From Rickettsiella grylli (GTDB taxonomy: Bacteria > Pseudomonadota > Gammaproteobacteria > Diplorickettsiales > Diplorickettsiaceae): 64,000 bases of DNA. Positions 10,027 to 19,328 of the stretch are shown here, piece after piece (within the stretch, counting starts at the first letter, position 1; every line of letters begins with the position of its first letter). The notes beneath the pieces were generated by a model. It was not told the DNA's origin. It saw nothing but the letters and a program-made list of their open reading frames with translations, and did no database searches. The DNA lies in assembly GCF_000168295.1 (NCBI RefSeq), contig NZ_AAQJ02000001.1:831001-895000 (forward strand), in the 5' to 3' direction. Position numbers and translations under genes: made by a program.

Positions 10027-10359
10027 TTATGGCGTCCCCGTAGCCGCGTTGTTTGATGAAGAATCACCATCGTGCGTTGCTTTTGGCGCTGTATCGGCAG
10101 GATGAGAAGGTTCACTGGGTGTTATTGGCGTAGCGGGTGTAACGGCAGTTGCATCATCACTCGGTGTTTGTGTTGATTCGGGTTGTGGGCTAACAGACAT
10201 TTGCGCATCTGATCCAGATGAATTTTCTGGATTAACCATTTGGTCCTGAACAGGTGTTGTTGTAGTATCTGATTGATCTCCTTGCTTATCAGAAGGCTGA
10301 TGATTGCAGCCCACTAAAGCCGCTGTCAACAGCATAGAAACTAAAAACTTCTTATACAT
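10027..10359 (-). CDS. Small Ser/Thr/Pro-rich lipoprotein
   Basis: About 110 residues. It starts MYKKFLVSMLLTAALVGCNHQPS, a type II signal peptide with lipobox LVGC, so the mature protein would be a lipoprotein anchored by Cys. Asn at position +2 rather than Asp suggests sorting to the outer membrane. The rest is low complexity, rich in Thr, Ser, Pro, Asp and Ala with no recognisable domain, and probably disordered. The ATG at 10359 is preferred to the TTG two codons upstream. No function can be assigned. Confidence 0.75.
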   Translation of the reverse strand: MYKKFLVSMLLTAALVGCNHQPSDKQGDQSDTTTTPVQDQMVNPENSSGSDAQMSVSPQPESTQTPSDDATAVTPATPITPSEPSHPADTAPKATHDGDSSSNNAATGTP

Positions 10360-10541
10360 AAGCAAAATTCCCCATCTAAAAAATAGTACAAAATAACAAA
10401 TTTATCAGTAAAAGGCTTACAAATCTGTAGCCCCTCGTAGAAACCAACTTAAGCATAGCAAAACTTTCGTGTAAAACAAAATATCATAAAAATTTAGCCC
10501 TCTCGTGCCTAAGTCCTGTGCAACATAATATCTCCTTTTCA

Positions 10542-10571
10542 TTGCTAAGCTACTAAATGCTGTTATATAAT
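10542..10571 (+). promoter_or_regulatory. Candidate sigma-70 promoter upstream of rne leader or small RNA
   Basis: TTGCTA (10542-10547), an 18-base spacer, then a perfect TATAAT (10566-10571). The predicted start near 10578 would give either a leader of about 470 bases for rne or, if the terminator at 10681-10703 is used, a short RNA. Identified by eye only. Confidence 0.45.
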
Positions 10572-10577
10572 AAGTGC

Positions 10578-10703
10578 AGATTTAGTCTCCATGTCAGTCT
10601 ATAGTCAGGTTAAACTCTCTTCCTATTTACTGACATAAAACAAAGCGCATGATAAAAAATCACGTTTTGTAAATAAAGCGAAGTAAAATAGTTTACTTTT
10701 TTT
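10578..10703 (+). ncRNA. Candidate small RNA or attenuated rne leader
   Basis: This stretch lies between a good promoter (10542-10571) and an intrinsic terminator (10681-10703) and has no open frame. Inside are an 8-bp inverted repeat (ATGTCAGT at 10591-10598 with ACTGACAT at 10629-10636) and a second stem pairing CAAAGCG with CGTTTTG (about 10641-10669). The expected transcript is about 125 nt. I do not recognise a known RNA family. It may be an independent small RNA, or an attenuator that limits read-through into rne. RNase E genes are often autoregulated through their 5' leader, which makes the second option attractive. Confidence 0.4.
10681..10703 (+). terminator. Intrinsic terminator
   Basis: AAGTAAA, loop ATAG, TTTACTT, then a run of five T. 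This is a 7-bp stem with a T-tract on the plus strand, about 345 bases upstream of the rne start codon. From here to 11049 I see no gene, only a second TATAAT (10859-10864) without a convincing -35, and a small AACCC/GGGTT hairpin at about 10875-10895 in the rne leader. Confidence 0.55.
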
Positions 10704-11049
10704 AAATTTGATTTTTGGGCCAAAGGATAGATGTCCAAAGATGAGAAAAATTACTCTGGCTTCTTAGTTTGCAATTTTTATTGGATCGACATTCTTATAC
10801 GTGCACATTTTACACGCAGTCCATACTGCAAGAAACAGTAGTTCAAATTATGCAAGTATATAATCCGTGTTAAAAACCCAGCTATTTCAGGGTTTAAGGA
10901 ACCTTCTCGATTTAGTGCGTTTTTGATTGAACTCATTGATTATTGTTTCAAGATAACAATAGTTAACTTTGTTTCGTTTAACACGAGAAAATGATCACTC
11001 TGACAAATAAGCAAGCTTCGTTGAGCCTTTATTAAATTAGGATTCAACA

Positions 11050-13386
11050 ATGCATAATGAAAAAAACCGAATTTTAATCAACGCAAACCAACCCGGGGAA
11101 ATTCGAGTTGCGCTGCTTGAAGCGAATAAATTATCTGACTTGGATATGGAGTATACGGGCCAGGAACAAAAAAAATCAAATATTTATAAAGGAAAAATTA
11201 GTCGTATTGAACAAAGTTTAGAAGCGGCTTTCATTAGTTATGGTGCTGAGCGTCATGGTTTTTTACCTTTTAAAGAAATTGCTCCTTCTTACCTCAAAGG
11301 AAAAAATTACGATCTGCAATCGATCAAGCATTCACTCAAAGTGGGTCAAGAATTGATGGTGCAAATTGAAAAAGAAGAAAGAGGCGATAAAGGCGCTGCG
11401 TTAACGACTTACATTACTTTACCGGGTAGTTATTTAGTATTAATGCCTAATAATCCAGGTGCTGGTGGTATTTCACGTCGTATCGAAGGTGACGAACGAC
11501 GTGAAATGCAGGATCTCATGCACGATCTCATCGAACAAACAGAACTTTCAAAGAATATGGGCCTTATTTTACGTACCGCCGGTGTTGGTAGAGAGTTTTC
11601 GGAGTTAAAAAATGATCTCAATCTACTCATCCAGCAATGGAATGCTATTCAAAAAGCCTACCATGAACGTCCTGCACCTTTTCTTATTTTTCAAGAAGGC
11701 GATCTGATCACACGTTCAGTCCGTGATTATTTAAGACGAGACATTGATGAAATCATCGTTGATGATAAAAAAATCCACGAAAAAATTAAGCAATACATTG
11801 AGCAAATCCGACCTGATTTTGTCTCCCGAATTTCACTGTATCAAAATCACATCCCCTTATTTATGTATTTTGATATAGAGGAAGCCGTTGAATCCGCTTT
11901 TAAACGAAAAATAGAATTACCGTCCGGCGCCACTATCGTTATTGACAGAACTGAAGCGTTAGTTTCTATTGACATCAATTCAGGACGCTCTACAAAAAAT
12001 GAAGATATTGAAGAAACGGCTGTCGCGACCAACCTCGAAGCGGCAAAAGAAATTGCTCATCAATTACGGGTTCGTGATCTCGGTGGTTTAATCGTTATCG
12101 ATTTTATTGACATGAACTCAGAAGAAAATCAACGTAAAGTCGAAAATTGTTTCCGTTTAGCCGTTAAAAAGGATCGCGCGCGTATCCAAATCGGTCGAAT
12201 TTCGACATTTGGATTGCTCGAAATGTCACGACAGCGCTTACGTCATTCTTTAGGAAAAGCCAATGAAACCTTATGCTCACGATGTAACGGTCAAGGAACG
12301 GTGCGGACGATTGAATCATTCGCTTTATTTTTACTCCGTTCAATTGAAAAAGAAACATTAAAAAAATCGACTCAACATATTCGTGTTGAATTACCCGTCG
12401 ATATCGCCACTTATCTTTTCAATGAAAAGCGTCTTGCACTACAACACATTGAACATCAATACAACGTGAACCTTTTATTAATACCCAATCCCTATTGGCA
12501 ATCCCCTCAATACAAAATTACCAGTTTTAGTAAAACAAATAACCTGAAGACAAATGACGCTGCAAGTTATCAAATGCTTGATAAATCGCATCTAGAATCT
12601 TCATTACTCCATCATTCACCTTCCGCTAAAGTGGTAGAGATACCTGCTGTAAAACCACTTACTTTTATAAATAATAAAAATAAAACGGTCGGTTTACTGG
12701 GTCGCTTGCTCGGTATGCTAAAAGATTTCGGCAAAATTAAAACGGACCTTAATAAAAAACAACCTTCAAAAAATAAAATAACAACACCTTATTCTCATGA
12801 AGCACATAAGTACACTTCTGGACGGCGTTATTCAAAAACACGTCATAACCATAACCGCGTACGTCATCGGCGTGATGAAAAAGAGAAGTTGAATAATGAC
12901 AGTGGTGGAAACGAACAACACGCTTCCTCTCACTCATTTAAATCGTCGCATCATCGTTATAATCGATATCCTACGCAACGCTATGAATCACCATCAGCCG
13001 TTAAACCGACTCCTGCTATCACCACAGAAAAAAAATCGTCTATTCATAAGCGAAAACAACCCTTATCTACAAAAAAACAAGACAACAAAATCAATCATCA
13101 ACAATCACCACAGCGCCTAGAAAAAAGTATCGTGTCCTCGCCCGATCTGAATAGCAGAAAAACAGCGGCCTCATCTCAACATGTCGTTAAAAAATCAACG
13201 CCCGCGTTTGAGGAAAAAGGATCAAGTGATCCGATTGCTCAAGCCGTAATCTCTCATTCAAACACAGCACTATCTACACGTTCTTCAACCAATTCCCCTC
13301 GTCGCAATACACGACGTTATGGGGGTGAACCTAAATTGCGTCATCGTGCATATAGTCATTATGAGCGACAAAAAACAAAAAATTAA
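11050..13386 (+). CDS. rne: Ribonuclease E
   Basis: Endoribonuclease that starts mRNA decay and processes rRNA and tRNA precursors. The N-terminal half (about 1-500) is clearly RNase E/G: an S1 domain (EQKKSNIYKGKISRIEQSLEAAF), the catalytic Asp motifs VSIDINSGRST and GGLIVIDFIDMNS, and the zinc-link CSRCNGQGTVRTIES that makes the tetramer. The C-terminal part (about 520-778) is low complexity, rich in Lys, Arg, His, Ser and Asn, with basic clusters, as expected for the RNA-binding, degradosome-scaffold tail. At 778 residues it is shorter than the E. coli protein because the tail is shorter. A long upstream non-coding region (10360-11049) suggests 5'-leader regulation. The ATG at 11050 gives the normal N-terminus. 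Confidence 0.96.
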   Translation: MHNEKNRILINANQPGEIRVALLEANKLSDLDMEYTGQEQKKSNIYKGKISRIEQSLEAAFISYGAERHGFLPFKEIAPSYLKGKNYDLQSIKHSLKVGQELMVQIEKEERGDKGAALTTYITLPGSYLVLMPNNPGAGGISRRIEGDERREMQDLMHDLIEQTELSKNMGLILRTAGVGREFSELKNDLNLLIQQWNAIQKAYHERPAPFLIFQEGDLITRSVRDYLRRDIDEIIVDDKKIHEKIKQYIEQIRPDFVSRISLYQNHIPLFMYFDIEEAVESAFKRKIELPSGATIVIDRTEALVSIDINSGRSTKNEDIEETAVATNLEAAKEIAHQLRVRDLGGLIVIDFIDMNSEENQRKVENCFRLAVKKDRARIQIGRISTFGLLEMSRQRLRHSLGKANETLCSRCNGQGTVRTIESFALFLLRSIEKETLKKSTQHIRVELPVDIATYLFNEKRLALQHIEHQYNVNLLLIPNPYWQSPQYKITSFSKTNNLKTNDAASYQMLDKSHLESSLLHHSPSAKVVEIPAVKPLTFINNKNKTVGLLGRLLGMLKDFGKIKTDLNKKQPSKNKITTPYSHEAHKYTSGRRYSKTRHNHNRVRHRRDEKEKLNNDSGGNEQHASSHSFKSSHHRYNRYPTQRYESPSAVKPTPAITTEKKSSIHKRKQPLSTKKQDNKINHQQSPQRLEKSIVSSPDLNSRKTAASSQHVVKKSTPAFEEKGSSDPIAQAVISHSNTALSTRSSTNSPRRNTRRYGGEPKLRHRAYSHYERQKTKN

Positions 13387-13411
13387 TTTCTAATTTTTAA
13401 ATGCGGATACC

Positions 13412-13462
13412 GGTTAATTCCCCATAGAAGAAGCTATGAGGAATTAATCTCGGCATTTTTTC
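13412..13462. terminator. Strong terminator between convergent rne and acid phosphatase genes
   Basis: GGTTAATTCC and CATAG pair with CTATG and GGAATTAATC around a 6-base loop (stem 13412-13427 with 13434-13449, one mismatch and one G-U). An outer AAATGC (13399-13404) pairs with GCATTT (13453-13458), and a T-run follows on the plus strand. The position between two convergent genes fits termination, chiefly of rne. Confidence 0.7.
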
Positions 13463-13498
13463 TAATCCTCTCTATATTCAGTATGCTCAGCCGTGTTA

Positions 13499-14308
13499 TT
13501 AACAAGAAGGATTGGTTTGCCAACTACCGTATAAAGGATTAGGAAAAATAAAATAACCTCGACCAAATTTGGCGTATTGTGGCGAATCATTGGGCAAGCC
13601 ATCGAACGCAGATTGGCTCAATTTTGGAAAATCTTGGATATTATCTCCAAAATAAGCAATCACTGTGTGTGGTGGTAATGTGTTAGAGCACACCATTTCA
13701 TGAGCGTCATAGGCACCATATAAAATAGCGTTGAATCGTGGATTTTTGTCTGTCGGGTGTTTAGCACTTTTATTATTCGCTAAAATAAGTTGATCAAAGG
13801 TGATTTTTTCTTGTTTTAAATTATCAAGCGTCGCTTGTAAACTGGTTACTCCGGATTGATCAACATAAGAACCATCACGATTGGAAACCAAGCTTACATA
13901 ACCGCCCAATGAATGAACCAACCGGGTAAAGGCTACGGCGCCGGGTAATGCACGTGACTTTTTTGGTATAGTGACATAGTGTTCAAAGTCTTTTGCATTG
14001 GCAGCTAAATTCTTACATTGATAATAATACCAGGAATTATCTAATACGGTTTCATCAATGTCTAAAACAACGCCCCATGTTTTGTTTTGAGGGTGATGCT
14101 GTTGAACCCAATGTAAAACATAAGCTGATCCCACCGCATAAATTTGACGATAACTGGCTTTTTTCTCTGCAGCGTTGCGAACCCATTTAACCGCCTGAAC
14201 AATCGCTGGATTCGCTCGTGCATCGGGTGCGCAAATCGGTTGACATTGAACGTTAGCAGCAAGTAACGAAGTGAATATCAAAACCATCACTCGCGTGAAT
14301 CTTTTCAT
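13499..14308 (-). CDS. Secreted acid phosphatase, HAD superfamily (class B/C type)
   Basis: The N-terminus MKRFTRVMVLIFTSLLAANVQC is a signal peptide, so the enzyme should be periplasmic or secreted. The HAD nucleophile motif is VVLDIDETVLDNS, with Asp as nucleophile and Asp+2 as acid-base; SLVSNRDGS (motif II) and IAYFGDNIQDFP (motif III/IV GDNxxD) follow. This matches the plant-type/class B acid phosphatase and lipoprotein e(P4) group, which dephosphorylate nucleotides and other phosphomonoesters. A longer frame begins at 14332, but the ATG at 14308 puts the signal peptide at the start. The exact class is uncertain. Confidence 0.85.
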   Translation of the reverse strand: MKRFTRVMVLIFTSLLAANVQCQPICAPDARANPAIVQAVKWVRNAAEKKASYRQIYAVGSAYVLHWVQQHHPQNKTWGVVLDIDETVLDNSWYYYQCKNLAANAKDFEHYVTIPKKSRALPGAVAFTRLVHSLGGYVSLVSNRDGSYVDQSGVTSLQATLDNLKQEKITFDQLILANNKSAKHPTDKNPRFNAILYGAYDAHEMVCSNTLPPHTVIAYFGDNIQDFPKLSQSAFDGLPNDSPQYAKFGRGYFIFPNPLYGSWQTNPSC

Positions 14309-14467
14309 TTTTACCCGGTCATTCATCGACAACCGTATGCGATGGAAGGACAGTCACTTGCTTGTCATTTATTTTATTTAAAAATTTTTTGTTTTCTTTT
14401 ATATACATTAAAAAAATGAAACACTTTCAAATAAAAAGTAGAACGTTTAAAATTGAACGATTCATTC

Positions 14468-14543
<76 letters not shown>

Positions 14544-14562
14544 ACAAAATACTCTGGACGTT

Positions 14563-14590
14563 ATTGTACCGTAGTCCTTTAGGCTGTCAA
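14563..14590 (-). promoter_or_regulatory. Promoter of tRNA-Ala
   Basis: Read on the minus strand: TTGACA (14590-14585), a 16-base spacer, TACAAT (14568-14563), placing the start about 12 bases before the mature 5' end at 14543. The -35 is a perfect consensus and the spacing suits a strong stable-RNA promoter. Confidence 0.7.
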
Positions 14591-14635
14591 CACAGAATCC
14601 TTCCCGTGCTTTATTTTTTTTAAGTTTTTGCTCAT

Positions 14636-17068
14636 TCAAGGGTTTGATTTTATTCTCATTTCTATGTTGTTGCTTAATTCATTATTTTCAGTCATCTTAG
14701 GCTGACTTTTATGCCACAAACTTGAAAAACGGGTTATATTTTTTGCATATCCATAGGCTTCTCCTCCTAGTTTAAAACTAAACCCTTGGAGTAATTGCAA
14801 AAAAAGTGTTGAAAATAGTTCGCGTTCTTCCGAAAAAAAGAAGCCGGGATTCCATAACAGCGTCCACGTTAATAGAGGTACAAAAAAACAAAGTGCTTTA
14901 TTCTGAATCCGTTCAAACAGTTTTTTGTTCAGTGATTCTCCATAAAAAACGGCTAAAAAATTGAATGAAAAATAAAAAATCAACGTATTCACTTTTTCCT
15001 GTAATGTCTGTCCTTCGTCAAACAATAAAACATTGAGATCCGAGCTTATCAATGCAGAAATAAAAGGTTTAAACCCAAATTTGAGTGACGTGGAAAAAAA
15101 AGGACTTTTTTCTTGATAAAGGATACTCACATTATCAAAACATCCTGAAATAAATCCCGCGACGAATGCGCCGAGTGGCAAAGGAAAACCGCGTTCTAAT
15201 TGCTGCTTAAATCTTTCATTCGTTTGCTTCGTTTCAGGGACATCAACAAGATTTAATGTTCTATGATGACCTGACATTTCAAAATCATAGGATTGATTCA
15301 GAAAAGTCATCATTTCATTATGCCTGTGCGATGTCTGTATCGTTTCTGTTTGATTTAAAGCATGCTTAATCGCTGTTAAATAAATCATTGGTGGCCGGTG
15401 TTCATTAGAAAAAACATTAAGATAATCATTACAGACACTAACCTGTTGACGTGACCAATTTACAAACACTTCAATATTTGAGGTATTCTCAATAAATCTA
15501 TCAATCGTTAAATAAAAAGTTTCATTATTATTATTTTTCGAAGCAATTATCCATTTTTTTAATAATTCAGGTCGCTCATTCACTAAATAACCCACCCATT
15601 TCAGTGAATAAAAATAAAAAAGTGATTGACGTTTTTTAAAAAGTTCAAAAATATAGGTATCATTTACAAAAATTCGTAAATCTTCGATACTTCTTTCAGA
15701 ACAGATGCCTCTTGAATATAACTCAGCCAGCCCTTCTACCAGTGATAAATCCAGTGAGTACTTTTCAAATAGTCCGCATAAGTGATACATATAACCATGC
15801 GTATGATCGAAGGGATTTGTCGTATAAGCATAGGTTGAGCCCATTAATAAATTGAATTTCTGATTTTTTTTGGATAGAAAATAAGCCATTGGTAAGTTAT
15901 GCGCTTGATTATCCTCCTGACGATCGTCACGTTCAAAAATCAATTTATCTACTAAAAAATTTCTTTTGAAATCAGATAGATATAACGTATATAAACTCAT
16001 TTTATAAGATGGCTTCAATCCCACGCTTCCCTCCATCCACGTCATAAACCGTTGTTCCGCCTGTCGCATATCCACACACCATTTATCTAAATTTAACTTA
16101 GAGTAATTATTATTTTTAATCGTAATCCGAAATTTAGGAAATAAACCACTTGCGCAAAAATACGTATCTTTAAAACGAAGATAATCTGATTTACATTGCA
16201 TGTGGTAACGATCACTATTGCATACATCAGTAAGGTTAGTCGAATGAATGTAACTTTGGGTTAGATACGCTTTAAAAAAAATAAATTTTAAAAAATTTCT
16301 TTCAATATAAGGCTCAAATTCCATATAAATTAAATGACGTGCATTCTTAATCTGTCGAGATAGATTGTTTTGTCGTCTTTCAGGTAGCTTAGCCATTTGC
16401 TTTGTTTTTAATAGATGATCAAGCACACCCAATAGATCAAATAATTTGATAGCTTCTAATTCATTGGTATTGATCTGTGCCTTGTCCAGTGAATGCGCTA
16501 ATTGACCAATCATTCTTATCAAAACAGGATATTTCTTTATAAAAGCTGATGATTGAAAACTTAACAATAAAGTTTTGCGAAATTGAGATAAAAAGGCTGA
16601 CGAAGAAAATGGATTCGTTGTCATTTTTTCAAAATCATTCATCCAGCGATTAATATCCATTTTTTCAATCAAATAACGACAAGAAGGGGTGAACATGAGT
16701 TCTAATAACTTCAGATAATCCAGTGCAACTTTTTCTTGTTTTTTATTAAAACGTTTCACTACACTTAATTTAGAGACGATATCTGCGATAATTCCATTCA
16801 ATTCTTGTAAAACATAGATATTCCGTGGCTTCGATTTTACTAAATCTTTTAAAAATCTAAAAAATAAATTGGTTTCTTGATAATAATCAAAAAAATTAAC
16901 CTTTTTAATTTTAAAATTAATTGAGTTTAAAAACAGTATTAAACTAATTGGATCACTCAAAAAAAAATTCTGCCATTTTTCTTCGTCAAGCAAAACACTT
17001 TTAGAAGAGTTATATAAAGGCCAAAAAGAAAAATTTGGTTGAATAAAATCAAAATATGGGTTTTCCAT
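14636..17068 (-). CDS. Unknown 810-residue protein, candidate effector
   Basis: I recognise no family. The start ATG follows a good ribosome-binding site (AAGGAA about 9 bases before). The protein is rich in Phe, Lys, Asn, Ser and Leu. Most of it looks like alpha-helical soluble sequence; the C-terminal quarter has hydrophobic stretches (around LPLGAFVAGFISGCF, LIFYFSFNFLAVFYG and CFFVPLLTWTLLWNPGFFF) that could insert into a membrane. The last 25 residues are hydrophilic with several Glu, Ser and Asn. Its location beside a tRNA gene, AT-richness and lack of relatives I can name suggest acquired DNA. A Dot/Icm substrate role is possible but unproven. Confidence 0.65.
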   Translation of the reverse strand: MENPYFDFIQPNFSFWPLYNSSKSVLLDEEKWQNFFLSDPISLILFLNSINFKIKKVNFFDYYQETNLFFRFLKDLVKSKPRNIYVLQELNGIIADIVSKLSVVKRFNKKQEKVALDYLKLLELMFTPSCRYLIEKMDINRWMNDFEKMTTNPFSSSAFLSQFRKTLLLSFQSSAFIKKYPVLIRMIGQLAHSLDKAQINTNELEAIKLFDLLGVLDHLLKTKQMAKLPERRQNNLSRQIKNARHLIYMEFEPYIERNFLKFIFFKAYLTQSYIHSTNLTDVCNSDRYHMQCKSDYLRFKDTYFCASGLFPKFRITIKNNNYSKLNLDKWCVDMRQAEQRFMTWMEGSVGLKPSYKMSLYTLYLSDFKRNFLVDKLIFERDDRQEDNQAHNLPMAYFLSKKNQKFNLLMGSTYAYTTNPFDHTHGYMYHLCGLFEKYSLDLSLVEGLAELYSRGICSERSIEDLRIFVNDTYIFELFKKRQSLFYFYSLKWVGYLVNERPELLKKWIIASKNNNNETFYLTIDRFIENTSNIEVFVNWSRQQVSVCNDYLNVFSNEHRPPMIYLTAIKHALNQTETIQTSHRHNEMMTFLNQSYDFEMSGHHRTLNLVDVPETKQTNERFKQQLERGFPLPLGAFVAGFISGCFDNVSILYQEKSPFFSTSLKFGFKPFISALISSDLNVLLFDEGQTLQEKVNTLIFYFSFNFLAVFYGESLNKKLFERIQNKALCFFVPLLTWTLLWNPGFFFSEERELFSTLFLQLLQGFSFKLGGEAYGYAKNITRFSSLWHKSQPKMTENNELSNNIEMRIKSNP

Positions 17069-17177
17069 AGAAAAAATTTCCTTATAATTTTAGATTAATT
17101 CGTCTCTTTTTATTTTTTTAAAATCAAAAAAATTATTATCATTACATAACTATTTAAAATATTAAAAATAAAACATC

Positions 17178-18548
17178 TTAATTTAGAACGCGTTGTATGC
17201 GATCACATACTTCTTTTTTACCGAGCACGCGCAACGTTTGGCTCATCGGAGGCGAAATAGACTGACCTGTTATAACCCAACGCAACGGTTGCGCGACTTT
17301 GCCTAATTTCAAATTGAGCGTTTCGGCCGTTTCTAATAATACGTGGTGTATCGAGTCGTCGGTCCAGGTGGACAGTGCCTGAAAGCCTTGTAATATTATT
17401 TTTAATATGCTTTTCATCGCTTCTGATAGTGTTTTTGTATCAATTTCTGGCGCTAAATAAAAATAACGGCTTTTTTCAGCCATTTCATTTAATGTTTTAA
17501 CCCGTTCACGTTGTAACGTGACGACATCAACACAATCAGGGCCTTTATCCGTTGGAATATTCAATGCTTGGCATTTTTTAGCAAACAAACACACAATTTG
17601 ATTAATATCCTCTGTTTTTAAATACTGTTGATTGAGCCAGATTAATTTGTCAGGATTAATCGACGCTGAAGACTTATTTAAATGATTGAAGTCAAAATAA
17701 TAAATCATTTCTTGACGAGAAAAAATTTCTTGATCACCGTGTGACCATCCCAATTTAACTAAGTAATTCACGACGGCGTCGGCTAAATAGCCTTCTTTTT
17801 TATAGTTTAAAATATTGGCAGCGCCTGTTCTTTTAGAAAGTTTTTTACCTTCACTATCGAGAATCATCGGTAAATGTGCATAAACCGGTAAAGGAGCATT
17901 TAACGCTAACAATAGATTAATCTGACGAGGCGTATTATTAAGATGATCATCCCCGCGTATAACGTGTGTAATGTGCATATCACTATCATCGACGACAACC
18001 GTAAAATTATAGGTGGGTGATCCATCACTCCGAGCAATAATTAAATCATCTAATTCGTTATTGCGAAAAATAACAGGACCATGAACCTTGTCATCCACGA
18101 CCACTTCGCCATTTAAAGGATTACAAAAACGTATCACAGACGTTTGATCAGGCGGCGTGGACTTTCTATTTCGGCAATAACCATCGTAGCGTGGCTTTTG
18201 ACGTTTGGCACGTTGTCTTTCGCGCAATTCCATTAAGCGTTCTTTCGAGCAATAACAGCGGTAGGCTTTACCTTCTTTAAGCCATTGCGTTAAAATTTCT
18301 CTATAGCGGCTTAACCGTTGGCTTTGAAAGAAAGGACCTTCGTCGTAATCTAATCCAAGCCATTGTAAACCTTGTAAAATAACGTCAGTGGCTGCATGGG
18401 TTGATCGTTCTGTATCGGTATCTTCAATACGCAATATAAATTCCCCGTGCTGTTTTTTTGCATATAACCACGAATAAAGCGCTGTTCTAACGCCACCAAT
18501 ATGTAAATAACCGGTAGGGCTGGGTGCAAAACGCGTACGGACTTTCAT
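17178..18548 (-). CDS. gltX: Glutamyl-tRNA synthetase, paralogue 2
   Basis: Second GluRS of the window, 456 residues. Motifs: VRTRFAPSPTGYLHIGGVRTALYSWLYA (HIGH-type), ILRIEDTDTERST, the Cys-rich zinc insert YRCYCSKERL and RYDGYCR, RGDDHLNNTPRQI, and the KMSKS-type loop KKLSKRTGA. The C-terminal anticodon-binding domain ends in LRWVITGQSISPPMSQTLRVLGKKEV. It is closer to the canonical bacterial GluRS than the copy next to cysS. It follows yciO on the minus strand, separated by 84 bases. Paired GluRS genes are known in several proteobacteria, where one copy can be tRNA-Gln selective. Confidence 0.96.
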   Translation of the reverse strand: MKVRTRFAPSPTGYLHIGGVRTALYSWLYAKKQHGEFILRIEDTDTERSTHAATDVILQGLQWLGLDYDEGPFFQSQRLSRYREILTQWLKEGKAYRCYCSKERLMELRERQRAKRQKPRYDGYCRNRKSTPPDQTSVIRFCNPLNGEVVVDDKVHGPVIFRNNELDDLIIARSDGSPTYNFTVVVDDSDMHITHVIRGDDHLNNTPRQINLLLALNAPLPVYAHLPMILDSEGKKLSKRTGAANILNYKKEGYLADAVVNYLVKLGWSHGDQEIFSRQEMIYYFDFNHLNKSSASINPDKLIWLNQQYLKTEDINQIVCLFAKKCQALNIPTDKGPDCVDVVTLQRERVKTLNEMAEKSRYFYLAPEIDTKTLSEAMKSILKIILQGFQALSTWTDDSIHHVLLETAETLNLKLGKVAQPLRWVITGQSISPPMSQTLRVLGKKEVCDRIQRVLN

Positions 18549-18632
18549 AAATAGGACCTTTATTTTTTATCCTTGCAAGAGCAAGCATTTATCCAGAATA
18601 CTATCAAGCGAAATTAAACCCTTCAGTATATA

Positions 18633-19259
18633 TCAAATGGGTTGGAAAGGTTTAATCTCTCCTTTACCACAACGAATAATGTGCGGAATGTGTCCTGATA
18701 AGTCAATGACGGTTGTCAGTTCTAAACCGCAAAACCCACCATCAATCACTAAGTCCACTCGTTTCCCTAAAATATCGCGAATTGCTTCCGGTTCTAATAA
18801 AGGGAGATCAGAATCGGGTAAAATCAACGTCGTGTTGATTAACGGTTGATCATTCATTTCTAATAACGCATGCACTATTTTATTGTCTGGAATCCGTATC
18901 CCAATGGTTTTACGCTTCGCATGGATTAAATAACGTGGTACATGCGATGTCGCCGGTAATAAAAAAGTGTAAGGACCTGGTGTATTGGCTTTTATTAAAC
19001 GAAAAATAGGGGTCTCTAATTGCGCAAAATGAGCCATTTCAGAAATATCACGACACAGTAAGGTCAGAGAATGTTGGTCTTTTAACTGACGTATTTGTTT
19101 AATGCGTTGTATTCCCTTTTTGTTGGTGAGTTGACACCCTAATGCATAAGCAGAGTCTGTTGGATAAACAATAACCCCCTCTTTCATCACGATATTTGCT
19201 GCCATACGTATTAAATGCAGCTGCGGATTTTCTTTGTGAATTTTAAGAAATTGGCTCAC
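18633..19259 (-). CDS. yciO: YciO family protein (Sua5/YciO/YrdC)
   Basis: A 208-residue member of the Sua5/YrdC family that aligns end to end with E. coli YciO: MSQFLKIHKENPQ start, GVIVYPTDSAYALGC, IRQLKDQHSLTLLCRD, NTPGPYTFLLPAT, KRKTIGIRIPDN and TTVIDLSG. YrdC (TsaC) makes threonylcarbamoyl-AMP for the t6A modification of tRNA; YciO has the same fold, but its role is less settled, so I call the subfamily rather than TsaC. It diverges from yciB across a 69-base gap. Confidence 0.9.
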   Translation of the reverse strand: MSQFLKIHKENPQLHLIRMAANIVMKEGVIVYPTDSAYALGCQLTNKKGIQRIKQIRQLKDQHSLTLLCRDISEMAHFAQLETPIFRLIKANTPGPYTFLLPATSHVPRYLIHAKRKTIGIRIPDNKIVHALLEMNDQPLINTTLILPDSDLPLLEPEAIRDILGKRVDLVIDGGFCGLELTTVIDLSGHIPHIIRCGKGEIKPFQPI

Positions 19260-19328
19260 ACTATAACCCTTTCCTAAACAAGTCAGACTGTTATATACTA
19301 GGTCTAAGTCTCTCTATTACGTCATCGC

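Noticed and set aside
9921-10115. 64-codon minus-strand frame overlapping the lipoprotein gene
   Set aside because: The overlapping frame has a clear lipobox signal peptide; this one is a shadow running into the palindrome.
10859-10864. Second TATAAT upstream of rne
   Set aside because: No acceptable -35 at 16-18 bases; mentioned only as a possible weak promoter.
18633-19259. Calling this gene tsaC (threonylcarbamoyl-AMP synthase)
   Set aside because: It aligns end to end with YciO rather than YrdC/TsaC; the t6A role is therefore not claimed.
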